A DNA stretch of 64,000 nt from Cymbidium sinense (Eukaryota; Streptophyta; Magnoliopsida; Asparagales; Orchidaceae). The notes under the pieces are model-generated. The model was not told the DNA's origin. It made no database searches and saw only the letters and a list, made by a program, of their open reading frames with translations. The DNA is taken from contig CM038217.1 in assembly GCA_021442155.1 (NCBI GenBank), positions 146,445,143 to 146,509,142 on the forward strand. Direction: 5' to 3'. Made by a program: the position numbers and the translations under genes. Each line of letters starts with the position of its first letter. Position 1 is the stretch's first letter. Shown here piece by piece: positions 33,291 through 45,010 of the stretch.

Positions 33291-36200
33291 TTTAGGGTTT
33301 AGGGTTTGGGGTTTAGGGTTTAGGGTTTATGGTTTAGGGTTTACGATTTAGGGTTTAGGGTTTAAATTTTATGTTTTAGGGTTTAGGGTTTAGGCTTTAA
33401 GGTTTTAGGATTTAGGGTTTATGGTTTAGGGTTAGTTTTAGGGTTTAGGGTTTAGGGTTAGGGGTTTTTTTAATTTTTTATTTCTTTTTAAATTAAGTAA
33501 ACTAATAGGTTTAGCTTTATTAGTTTATTTTTAATTTATTTTAGTTTATTTTATTTTGTTATTTTTAGTTAGGTTTAATTTTAATTTTATTTTGATTTAG
33601 GTTTTGATTTAGTTTTTATTCTATTTTATTTTAGGTTTATTTTATTTTTATTTTAGGTTTAGTTTTATTTTATTTTGGTTTTTTATTTTTTAGTTTAGTT
33701 TTGGTTTTTATTTATTTATTTATTTTAATTTAGTTTTTCTTCTTTATTTTATTTTCTTTCTAGGTTCTGTTTTAGGTTTTGGTTTAGGTTTAGGTTTAGG
33801 ATTTAGTTTATGTTTTATTTATATTATTTTTTATTTTATTTTGACTTAAGTTATTTATTTATTTTATTTTGAGATTTTATTAAGTTTAGGTTTAGGTTTT
33901 TAGCTTTATATAGTTTAGGGTTAGTTTAGGGTTTAGGGTTTAGGGTTTAGGGTATAGGTTTTAGGGTCTACGGTTTAGGGTTATAGGTTTTAGGGTTTAG
34001 TGTTTAGGGTTTAGGGTTTAGGGCTTAGGGTTTTAGGGTTTGGGGTTTAGGGTTTAGGGTTTAGGGTTTTAGGGTTTAGAGTTTATGATTTAGGGTTAGT
34101 TTTAGGGATTAGGATTTAGGGTTTAGGGTCAGGGTTTATATTTTTTTTATTTTTATTTTTTTTATTTCGGGTTTATGGTTTAGGTTTATTCAATTAATTT
34201 TTAATTTATTTTAGTTAATTTTATTTTTTTATTATTATTTAGATTTATTATTAATTATTATTTAGTTTAGTTTATTTATCTTAGGTTTATTTATTTTAGT
34301 TTATTTTTTAGGTTTAGGTTTAGGTTTAGATTTATGTTTATTTTTTAGTTTAGTTTTATTTTTATTTTATTTTTTTAGTATTAGGTTTTATTTTTTATAT
34401 TTAGGTTTAGGTTTAGGCTTTTATTTTATTTTTTTAGGTTTAGGTTTTAGGTTAGATTTATTTTTAGGTTTTTTTTTTTAATTTAGGATTACGTTTATTT
34501 TAATTTATTTTATTTTATTTTATTTATGATTTAGGTTTAGTTTATTTTAGGTTTAGGTTTAGCTTTTATTTATTTTAGTTTATTTTATTTGAGTTTAGGT
34601 TTACGTTTATTTTATTTTGTTTATTTTTAGGTTTAGTTTTTTTTTTAAGTTTATGGTTTAGGTTTCATTTTGTTATTTACTTTAAGGTTTTATTTTAAGG
34701 TTTATTTTTTGGTTTAAGTTTTTATTTAGTGTTTATTTTATTTTGTTTTAGGTTTATTTTAACTTTATTTTACATTTAGTTTTTATTTTATTTAGGTTTT
34801 TTATTTTTAGGTTTATTTTATTTTTTAGTTTAGTTTAGGTTTTAATTTATTTTATTTTAGTTTAGTTTTTATTTTTTATATTATTTTATTTTTAGGTTTT
34901 GGTTTAGCTTTAGCTTTAGGTTTAGGTTTTAGTTTAGGTTTTTATTTTATTTTATTTTATTTATTTAGGTTTAGGTTTTTCTATTTATTTTATTTTATTT
35001 ATTTTAGGTTTAGGTTTTAGGTTTTTAGGGTTCAGGGTTGCAGGTTTTAGGGTTTAAGGTTTAGAGTTTAGGGTTTAGAGTTTAGGGTTTAGGGTTAAGG
35101 TTTAGGATTTAGGGTTTAGGGTTTAGGGTTTAGGGTTTTAGGGTTTGGGGTTTAGGGTTTAGGGTTGTAGGTTTAGCATTTAGGGTTTAGGGTTTAAGGT
35201 TAATTTTAAGGTTTAGCGTTCAGGTTTTTTTATTATTTTTATTTTTTAAATTAAGTAAACTATAAGGGTTTGGTCTATTTAGTTTATTTTTTATTTATTT
35301 TAGTTTATTTTAATTTTTATTTAATTTTAATTTTATCTTTATTTAGTTTTATTTTTATTTTTATTTTAGATTTAATTTTTCTTTTATTTAGGTTTTTATT
35401 TTTTAGTTTAGTTTAGGTACTTATATATTTTATTTTAATTTATTTTTTATTTTTTATTTTATTTTCTTTTTTAGTTTATGGTTTAGGATTTATATTGTTA
35501 TTTACTTAAAGGATTTATTTTTATGTTTTTTTAGGTTTAGGTTTTTATTTAGTGTTTATTTTATTTTATTTTAGATTTAGTTTTTTTATTTTACATTTAG
35601 TTTTTATTTTATTTAGGTTTCTTATTTTTAGGTTTGTTTTATTTATTAGTTGAGTTTAAGTTTTTATTTTTTTATTTTAATTTAGTTTTTAATTTTTATA
35701 TTATTTTATTTTTGGTTTTGGTTTAGCTTTAGATTTAGGTTTAGGTTTTAGTTTAGGTTTTTATTTATTTTATATTTTTATTTTATTTAGGTTTAGGTTT
35801 TTGTATTTATTTTATTTTTTTATTTATTTATTTTAGGTTTAGGTTTTTTGGCTTTTAGGGTTTAGGTTTTAGAGTTTAAGGTTTAGGGTTGTAGGTTTTT
35901 GGGTTTAAGGTTTAGGGTTTAAGATTTAGGGTTTATGGTTAGGTTTAGGTTTAGGTTTAGGTTTATTTAGTTTATTTTTTATTTATTTTATTTTTTTATT
36001 TTGGTTTTTTTTATATTTTATTTAAATTTTTATTTAGTTTTTATTTTATTTTGTTTTATCTTAGGTATATTTTAGTTTATTCTAGGTTTAGTTTTTATTT
36101 TATTTAGGTTTTTGATTTTTTTAGTTTAGTTTAGTTTTTTATTTATTTTATTATATTTTAGTTTTTATTATTTATTTTACTTTTTTAGGTGTAGGTTTAG

Positions 36201-37704
36201 GTTTAGGTTTAAGTTTTAGTTTATGTTTTTATTTTTATTATTTTTATTTTTTTTTGTTTAAGTTTTTTTATTTATTTTACTTTTAGGTCTTATTTGATTT
36301 AGGTTTAGGTTTTTAGCATTTTAGGGTTTAGGGTTTAGGGTTAGTTTACGGTTTAAGGTTTATGATTTAGGGTTGTATGTTTAGGGTTTCGTGTTTAAGG
36401 TTTAGGGTTTAGGGTTAAGGATTTAGGGTTTAGAGTTTTTAGGGTTTAGGGTTTAGGATTTAGGGTTTTTTGTAAATTAAGGATATTGGTAGGTTTAGGT
36501 TTATTTAGTGTATTTTATATTTTTATTTATGTCAATTTTTTTATTTAGCTTAATTTATTTATTTTATGTTTTTTTTTATTTTAGTTTATGTTTTATACTT
36601 TAATTTATTTTTTAGGTTTATGTTTATTTGTTTAGTTTAGTTTTATTTTTATTTAATTTTTTAGGTTTAGGTTTCATTTTTTATTTTTATATTTAGGTTT
36701 AGGTTTTTATTTTATTTTTTTAGGTTTAGGTTTAGGTTTTTATTTTAGGTTTTATTTTTTAATTTATGTTTAGGTTTATTTTTAGTTTATTTTATTTTAT
36801 TGAGTTTAGGTTTTGGTTTAGTTTATTTTAGGTTTAGGTTTAGGTTTTATGTATTTTAGGTTAGTTTTTATTAGTTTAGGTTTAGGTTTATTTTATTTTA
36901 TTTTAGGTTTTGTTTATTTTTTAGTTTAGGGTTTAGGTTTTATTTATAAGATTATTGTTTATGTTTAGGTTTTTATTTAGTTTATATTATATTTTATTTT
37001 TATTTTACATTTAGGTTTTATTTTATATAGGTTTTTTATTTTTAAGTTCATTTTATCTTTTAGTTTAGTTTTGGTTTTTATTTATTTTATTTTAGTTTAA
37101 TTTTATTTTATTTTTAAGCTTAGGTTTAGATTTATGTTTAAGTTTAGGTTTTAAGCTAGGTTTTTGTTTTATTTTTATTATTTTTACTTTATTTAGGTTT
37201 AGGTTTCTTTATTGATTTTATTTTTATGTTTTATATAGTTTAAGTTTAGGTATTTAGGTTTTTAGGGTTTAGGGTTTAGGGTTTAGGGTTTAGGGTTTAG
37301 TGTTTAGGCTTAGGGTTTGGGGTTTAGTGTTTAGGGTTTAGAGTTTTAGGTTTTAGGGTTTAGGGTTTAGAGTTTAGGGTTTAGGTTTAGGGTTTTAGGG
37401 TTTAGGGTTTAGGGTTGTAGGATTTTAGGATTTAGGTCTTAGGGTTTAGTGTTTAGGCTTTAGGCTTTAGGCTTTAGGGCTTAGGGTTTAGGGTTTAGGA
37501 TTTAGGGTTAGTTTAGGGTTTAGGGTTTAGGGTTTGGGTTTAGGGTTTAGGGTTTAAGGTTTAAGATTTAGGGTATAAGGTTTTAGGCTTTAGAGTTTAG
37601 GGTTTAGGATTTCGGGTTTAGGGTTTAAGGTTTTTAGGGTTTAGGGTTTAGGGTTTATGGTTTATGGTTTTGGTTTTAGGTTTAGGGTTTTTGGTTTTGT
37701 TTTA

Positions 37705-38190
37705 ACAGGGAACAAATTCATAGTCAACATTTCTTATTTTTGATTTCATCAACGAAGTAACACAGCAAATTTTCTAAGGGATAAGTGATGACATAGATAA
37801 AAATGAGCATGCATAGAGCAAATCAAAAACTCAGGATAACTAGAAACATCTCTACTATGAAGAAATAATTCCATAAGTAGTATATCTGATAGGTCGTTCC
37901 TCAGTTTCTCTAGTTCCCATTAGAACCACCCCGACCTCTCGAGTAGTGGGAACCACCATCACATCCGTGATCTCTCCCTCCGCTACCACCACGGCTATAA
38001 CCTCCATCATTTTTCTCGCCTCCATAACCACCACTGCTCTGACAACCACATCCATACCCACCAGAGCCTCTAGATCCCCCGCCACCACTATGATAACTGT
38101 CGCATCTGCCTTCTCCTCGACTGGCAAATCTAGACTAAGCCTGATTGACGGTGATCTTCCTGCCATCAAGGTTCTGCCCATTCTTAAGGT
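37705..38190 (-). pseudogene. GR-RBP retro-fragment 4 (best-preserved copy)
   Basis: On - from 38,190 the frame gives NGQNLDGRKITVNQA, a stop, SRFASRGEGRCDSYHSGGGG, SRGSGGYGCGCQSSGGYGG, EKNDGGYSRGGSGGRDHG, then CDGGSHYSRGRGGSNGN and a stop. This tracks plant GR-RBPs from the last RRM strand (NGQxLDGRxITVNEAQSR) through Gly/Tyr/Ser/Arg repeats to the C-terminal SRYSRGGG..DGNWRN, so the call is secure. The RRM before NGQ is missing at the same point as in the other copies. About 210 bp of 3' UTR-like sequence follows (37,705-37,915). A 108-residue frame at 37,855-38,181 is a different frame of the same sequence. Confidence 0.85.
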
Positions 38191-39404
38191 TTAGGTTTAG
38201 GTTTAGGTTTATTAGGATTTAGGGTTTATGTTTATTTTTTAATTTATCTAGTTACTTTAGATTTAGGTTTGGGGTTTGGGGTTTAGGGTTTATGGTTTAA
38301 GGTTTATGGTTTGGGTTTAAGGTTTCATGTATAGGTTTAGGGTTTAGGGTTTATGCTTTTAGGGTTTAGGGTTGTAGGTTTAGGATCTAGGGTTTATGGT
38401 TTTTTTTTTTTAAATTAAGTAAACCTGTACGTTTATGTTTATATAGTTTATTTTTAATTTATTTTAGTTCATTTTATTTTTTATTTTTACTTAGGTTTAA
38501 TTTTTATTTTTATTTACTTTAGTTTATTTATTTTAAATTTATTTATTTTAGTTTAGGTTTTTTATTTTAGTTTATTTCTAGCTTTAGGTTTAGGTTTATT
38601 TTTTAGTTTAGTTTTTTTTTTTTTTTAGGTTTTGGTTTTATTTTTTAGTTTTAGGTTTAGGTTTAGGCTTCTATTTTATTTTTTAGTTTTAAGTTTTAAG
38701 TTTTTTTTTAGATTTTTTTTTAGGTTTTATTTTTTTATTTAGGTTTTCATTTATTTTTAGTTTATTTTATTTTATTTAGTTTAGGTTTAGGTTTACGTTT
38801 AGTTTATTTTAGGTTTCAGTTTTGGTTGAATTTATTTTGGTTTAGTTTATTTTAGTTTAAGTTAAGGTTTACTTTATTTTGATTTTAGGTTTAGGTTTTT
38901 TTTTTAGTTTAGGGTTTAGGTTTTATTTTTTATTTATTTTTAGGTTTAGGTATTTATTTCATTTTTATTATATCTAATTTTATGTTTATTTTATTTTTAT
39001 TTTAGGTTTAGTATTTATTTTTTTAGGTTTTTCATTTTTTAGTTTAGTTTAGTTTTTATTTATTTTATTTTGGTTTAGTTTTTATTTTTTATTTTATTTT
39101 CTTTTTCAATTTTCATTTAGGTTTTAGTTTTATTTTATTTTAATTTGGTTTAGGTTTTATTTATTTTTTTTTTTTAGGTTTTATTTAGTTTAGGTTTAGG
39201 TTTTAAGCTTTTCAGGGTTTAGAGTTTAAGGTTAGTTTAAGGTTTAGGGTTTAGGGTTTAAAGTTTAGGGTTTAAGGTTTAGGGTTTAGGGTTTAAGGTT
39301 TAGGGTTTTAGGGTTTAGGGTTTTTAGGGTTTAAGATTTAGGGTTTAGGGTTTAAGGTTTAGGTGTATGGTTCAGGTATTAGTTTAGAGTTTAGGGTTTT
39401 TGGT

Positions 39405-39845
39405 TTTTTTAATATTGAAAAAATTTAGATTCAATATTTCTTCTTTTTGATTTCATCAACCAAGTAACACACAAAGTTTTCTAAGACATAAGCGATGACA
39501 TAGATAAAAAATGAGCACGCATTGATAAATGAAAAACCCTACATAACTAAAATCATCTCTACTGTAAAGACACAGTTCCATAAGTAGCAAATCTGATCGG
39601 CCGTTCTTCAATGTCTCCAATTCCCATCAGAACCACCCCAACCTCTCGATTAGCAGGATCCACAATCATATCCCCGATTTTCCCTCCGTCGCTCCTCCTA
39701 CTTCCATAACCACCACTGATTTGACCACCACCTTCATATCCGCTAATACCTCCAGATCCCCACCACCCGTGATAGCAGTCCTCGTCCTTGACTCTAGATC
39801 CCAGGCGTCAGTTGGATGTTCCTGCCGTCAATGTTCTACCATTCT
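39405..39845 (-). pseudogene. GR-RBP retro-fragment 5
   Basis: On - one frame gives GGISGYEGGGQISGGYGSRR then SDGG; after a frame change ENRGYDCGS and a stop are followed by SRGWGGSDGNWRH and the terminal stop near 39,608. The GGSDGNWR ending is the usual C-terminus of plant GRP7-type proteins. The 5' boundary (GAATGGTAGAACATTGACGG) corresponds to NGRTLTAG/NGQNLDG of copy 4. The UTR-like part (39,405-39,600) is shared with the other copies. Flanks on both sides are array V. Confidence 0.8.
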
Positions 39846-40488
39846 TAGGGTTTAGGTTTAGGTTTAGGTTGATTAGGTTTTAGGGTTTAGGTTTATTTTC
39901 TAGTTTATTTAGTAACTTTAGGTTTAGGTATTGGGTTTGGGGTTTAGGGTTTAGGGTTTTATGTTTTATGCTTTTAGGGTTTAGGGTTTAGGGTTAGGGT
40001 TTAGGTTTTAGTGTTTAGGCTTTAGGGTTTAGGGTTAGTTTAGGGTTTAGAGTTGAGTGTTTAGGGTTTATGGTTTAGGGTTTAGGTTTTTAGAGTTTAG
40101 GGTTTAGGGTTTAAGGTTTAGGGCTTAGGGTTTAGAGTTTAGGTTTTTAGGGTTTAAGGTTTAGGATTTAGGATTTTAGGGATTAGGGTTTAGGGTTTAG
40201 GGTTTAGAGTTTTGGGTTTAGGGTTTTAAGGTTTAGGGTTTAGGGGTGTAGATTTAGGGTTTAGGATTTATGGTTAGTTTTAGGGTTTAGGGTTTATGGT
40301 TAAGGTTTTTATTATTTTTTTATTTTTTAAATTTTTTTTTAAAATTAAGTAAATTGGTAGGTTTAGGTTTATTTGGTTTATTTAGTTTATTTTTTATTTA
40401 TTTTAATTTATTTTATTTTTTATTTTTATTTATGTTTATTTATGTTTTTATTTAGTTTAGTTTATTTATTTGATGTTTATTTATTTTA

Positions 40489-43400
40489 ATTAATCCATTA
40501 ATCCTTAATTAATTCCTCTTGTAAAAGTGAAGGAAACTTAGGGAAAAGATTAGGAAAGAAGCCCCAATCCAATTCCCTAAGCCTCCTCACTATTAAATAG
40601 TGATAAATTACTTGATTAATTAAGCAAGTTATTGTTCATATGGTTAATTAATACTTAATTAAGTTAAGAAAGTGATTAGGGCTTAATCAACCAATTTTTC
40701 CATTTAATTAACCAATAAATTCAAACAAAAATAGGGGAGGTAGAGGTCATCCCCCCAAACACTCTCAGAAAGTTTGAAGTTAGTTGGTTAATTAATTAAG
40801 GAGAAATTATGGTAATTAAACTTTTAATTAAACCTTAATTAAGCCCAAATTATTGTTCATTTTCAATTAAGAATAATTTTAATGGATTCCTCTCTGAAAT
40901 ACTTTTAAAATGAGCCATTGTTTGTATTTTTTTTAATTTTTTTTATGAGTTGTTATAAATTATGGAACTTTTAGCCTTAAAAACTAATTAAATAACCTTA
41001 ATTATGCCTAATCTCCATGTGGCATGCTGATGCGATACGCTTTCCATGTGGCACTGCAGAATTGGTTATTTAAGTAGTCACATCCGCGACTGACTCGGAT
41101 GGCAGTGGGATGCGCTTTCTCGTGAGTCATTTGACCCAAACCCATGGTTAAGGAAGGATTAAATGGATGATCTATCATGATCTGATCATGACCGTATGTT
41201 CCAATCATGTGGAATAGACGACCCATGATCTCTGTTCCAGTGAGCGATGAATGCCGGAGCCCGTCCGCCATGGATAGCTCGATCCTAGCTATCCCGAGCT
41301 TGAATTCATTCCGAAATGACCCTACACCTTCCTACGAGAGATCCATGAAGATCCAACGGCTAGGATTGGCTCACATGCAACTTTTATTCAAAAAGCTCCA
41401 ACCCATTTTCTCTCTAGAGCTCGGTTTGAAGCAATTACCTCACCAAAGCTAAGACCGGTGGCTCACACACTTGAGGTAGCTTCGTCTAGTTGTGATGAAG
41501 CTCTGTTGAGCAATAATTGGATTGGTTCCAAGTGGATCATTTGGTAGGCTAAGAATGGTGCTTTGGAGCTTCGGCTTTGATCGAAGTCCATCCTCCAGTT
41601 GATTTGGAGCTCAGGAAATGGCTTGGGTAGCTTCAACGAGGTGTGTGGAAGGTGTATGTAGGAGGAATTTGATTGAGATTGGTATTGGCAAAGTTATGAT
41701 CGAAAGGAGGTTTCCCTATTTTTGCTTCACTTGGGTAAGAAAAAATCTGAGAAAGGAGGCCTTGGGGAAGCTCCAGGGAGTGCTAGGGAGTTTCGAAAAT
41801 GCTTGAGGAGCTCTTTTGAAATGAATGTCTATGATTTCTTGTAAGAATTGAGGGCGTATACCCTTGATTATCTTAGGTGGATGGGCAGGATTGCTTCCCC
41901 AATATTAGCCAACTAGCTACCATCATAGCGCCAGAGGGGTTGCAATCGAGTCCACGTGTCACGCCATGAATGGAGGAATGCATGAGAGGTGGCTCTAGGC
42001 AGCATGTGGGCTGGTTGCATCTCCTTGGAACGATTAAGTTCTCAACTTGGGAGGGATATGAGTTAACTCACCTCCCTTTGGTCCATGGCAAGCCAAGCCC
42101 ACTTAAGGTGGGCTAGGTGGCTTAGGTGATGCCCCATTTGGGTGCTTGATGGCTGCCAAGAATGATAGGAGAGTGGACTTTGCCAATTTTGGAAAAATCC
42201 ACATGGGGAGGCATATCTAAAGGAGATTTTCTTTGGGTTTGGCACTAATAGGGTTTGGGATAATTTTGGGCTGACCTAGGATAAGTTTGGGTTGGGTTAG
42301 GTCAGCTCCCAAGGTCCAATGGGTTGGTTTCATGGGTTTTGGCTTAATTTTATCAAATGGATCAATTTGGGTCATGTTGGGTTGGGTTGACCAACTGGCC
42401 AAATTGGATCAAACTAAGGCTTGAGTTAGGTTCAAATGATGATTTGAAGAGTTTTGGTTTAAGTGGTTTCAATCAATTTGACCTAAGTTTGATTTTGGCT
42501 CATTTGGATTCATATAGATCAAATGGGTCAAGTTGACCAATTTGACCAAATTGGCCAAATTGGCTTGAGTTGGGTGTTAGTTCAAGTTCAATTGGTTAAT
42601 TGAAAATGATTTTAAGCTTTAGTTTGAATTAATTTGGATTTAATTTGAATTTTGGCCAATTTGACCTTTTAGGTCAATTTGGCTAGGTTGACCAATTGGT
42701 CAAATTTGGCTTAATTATAGCTTTGGTCAAGTTCAATAATCAATTTGGAATGAACTTGAGCCATTGGTTGCAATCAATTTGATGTAGATCATAATTTGAC
42801 CCATTTTAGTTTTTTAGGCAAATTTAGATCAACTTGGGTGAAGTGGCCAATTGGATTGGATTTGGCTCAATTGTTGGTCAAGTCATATTCAATCATTAAT
42901 TATGGGTTGATGTGAATCAATAGTTTCAATCAATTTGGTGTAGGATAGGTTTTGGCTAGTTTGGGTTTCATTTGGGCTAAGGATTGACTTGGTTTGACCC
43001 AATTCAAGGCAATTGATCATCCTAGGATGATCAATGATCTTGGCATGAGGTTTGGATGGGATTGGTTCAATCCAATTTGGGTTGGATTAAAACTTGGTTT
43101 AAATGGGGTTTTAGACCACTTTGGGTCAAGCGGACCTAAATGGGTCAATTGACTTAGTTTTGGTTTGATTAAGGTTTAGTTGGATTTATATATGAGTTTA
43201 GGATTGAAATATAAATCCAACTGTAATCAATTTGGACTATGATAGATTTTGGTTCATTTGGAATTTTCATGTGAAAAGGGCTAAGTTGGGCTTAACTTGG
43301 GTTGATTTAAATTTGGCTTGATGATTGTAGGTTTCATTTATATTTGGATAGATGAATGAAGGAATGATTGATCCAAGAGAAAATCCATTAGTTTTAGCTT

Positions 43401-44443
43401 ATTTTAGATGGGTTTTGGCCAAGTTCAAGGAAATGGATTAAAGGGTTTGAATTGAGTTTTGATTTATTTTTTAATTTGGTTTTAGCTATTTAAATTTATA
43501 TTTCATTTATATTTATGATTATAAATGACTTGTAAAAAATCACTTGAGTTTGGAGTGATTTGGAAGCAAATTTGAGTAAGCTCATAAAGGTTGGTCAAAA
43601 GGGCTTAGAAGGAAATCGATTTAGTTTAGATCATTGAAATGTTGGTTTCATTTATATTTGTGAATATAAATAAATATATGATTGATTTATAAAAAAATTA
43701 ATTTATTTTGGGTTGATTTGAGTTAAGATTTGATTAAGCTCATGGAGGTGGGTCCATATGGCTTAAGAGGGCTCCTAGCTTGATTTGATTTAGTTTGATT
43801 TGGTTTTGATCATGGGGGTTTATATTTCATTTGTATTTATGAATGTAAATGAAGTAATAATTGATTTATAAAGAAATGAATTGATTTTGATTTGGTTTAA
43901 AGGGGATTTTGACTAAGCTTATGAGAGTTGATCATATGGCTTAGGAAGCATTTTGGAGCTTGGATTTGATTTTGGGTTCCAATCATTTGTAATTGAGTTT
44001 GGACTTGAGTTTGATATATGACTATGGGATTGAATTGATCTTAGAGAAAATCAATTAAATTTGTATTGATTTGAATTTGCTTAAGGCTAAGTCTATAAGA
44101 TAAAATCATAGGGCTTAGGCAAAATTTTGATTTTAGATTTGATCATGAGTTTCAATCATTTGATTTAGAATTCATATTTGGATTTGGATTTAGTATTTGA
44201 ATTGAATTTGGAGTTTGGTTTGAGAAGGTGAACATAGGTTGGGTTTAGGCCATAGGATGGGCAAGTCTCCCCGAATCCCTAAGGCATAACCTACCTCTAT
44301 GGCTAACCCTTCTAAGTTTCAAGGCTTAGGTTAAGTGTTCACCTAATCACTAGAAATATCTTAAGACTAAGGAACTCTTAGTGCCTATAAGAGTATTAGA
44401 TCTATGATACGGAGGTTGAGAACTCACTATAAAAGTGAGGTCA
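40489..44443 (-). mobile_element. LTR-like long repeat, copy C (partial)
   Basis: Aligns with 55,370-59,088 (copy B) over its whole length. Markers include CTTTCCATGTGGC, TTAAGTAGTCACATCC, GTTGACCAATTGGTCAA and AACTCTTAGTG. Identity over the last 165 bp is about 86% by eye. The right end, AGTGAGGTCA, is the same as in copy B, and sequence diverges at once beyond it, so it is an element terminus (TG...CA ends). The left end is cut by array V. On the - strand it directly follows E2 pol and its tandem repeats, which suits a truncated 3' LTR. Short open frames inside (41,008-41,271, 41,207-41,452, 41,618-41,806, 42,063-42,402) are not conserved in copy B and are left out as genes. Confidence 0.65.
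42240..43330. repeat. TTGACC/GGTCAA-rich stretch within copy C
   Basis: A kilobase of short degenerate words such as TTGGGTTGGGTTGACC, TTTGACCAAATTGG and GGTCAATTTGG. It includes the perfect 16-bp palindrome TTGACCAATTGGTCAA at 42,688-42,703. The matching stretch in copy B is 57,380-58,380. TTGAC(C/T) is the core of WRKY transcription-factor W-boxes; whether any are bound is inference only. Confidence 0.6.
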
Positions 44444-44639
44444 ATAAAAGGACCCCTAATAGGTATGGTGTAACTGACAAGGCACACCACATGTATTGGC
44501 ATTGATTGAGATGATTAACAACGTCTGAAGGATTACAACTACTAACAAAAATGATCTATACCTAAACCCTAGATGTAGACAGAATCATGATCTTAGTGCA
44601 ATACAACTCAACTTATGCTAAGGGCATAAAAGAGGAAGG

Positions 44640-45010
44640 AGGGATCCATTAAGGGATCAGATATGTGAACCTTCCGCTAGGGAAGCAGGTTCGAGTCATC
44701 CGCTGGGGATAAGAGTTTGAATTTGATTACATAATTTAGGGGAAGAAAATCCATTAGGGATTAGAATTTGATAATATGCTAGGGGTGGGTGCATGAACCT
44801 TCCACTATAGAAGTAGGTTTGAGATATGTAGGTTTGATTTCATGAAGGTATCCACTAGGGGATAAGAGTTTGGTTTGATTTGCTTGATTAGGATTCGAGG
44901 CTCCACTAGGGGAGAGGATATGATTTGGTTTAATTTAATTTGAGGTTGAGGGTATATCTGCTGGTGATATGAGTTCAGATCTGCTGGGGATATGGGTGGA
45001 TTTAATTTAT
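44640..45010 (+). repeat. Short tandem repeat with CCACTAGGGGATAAGAG words
   Basis: Several diverged copies of CCGCTAGGGAAGCAGG, CCGCTGGGGATAAGAG, CCACTAGGGGATAAGAG, CCACTAGGGGAGAGG and CTGCTGGGGATATGGG. Spacing is irregular, from about 40 to 100 bp. The stretch lies between the LTR-like copy C and the 300-bp repeats, outside coding sequence. Confidence 0.6.

Larger units (their letters stand above)
33291..40488 (+). repeat. Telomere-like array V: same higher-order satellite as array I
   Basis: About 7.2 kb with the same words, strand polarity and box as array I (box starts near 33,491, 35,249, 36,475, 38,413 and 40,343). It contains two GR-RBP inserts. The T-rich order after the box (including TTTTATTTTACATTTAG) can be followed in parallel with array I units. 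It ends abruptly at TTTATTTATTTTAATTAATC, the junction with LTR-like copy C. Confidence 0.9.

Noticed and set aside
41008..42402. Several 60-87 residue frames in LTR-like copy C
   Set aside because: Overlapping on both strands, not kept in copy B, no motif; expected by chance in a GC-richer part of the repeat.
21465..44443. Copies A and C as the two ends of one E2 3' LTR with a target-site duplication matching the outer flank of copy B
   Set aside because: The 5 bp outside copy A (TATGA) and outside copy B (ATAAT) do not match, and the A/C overlap is too diverged. Kept only as a weak model.
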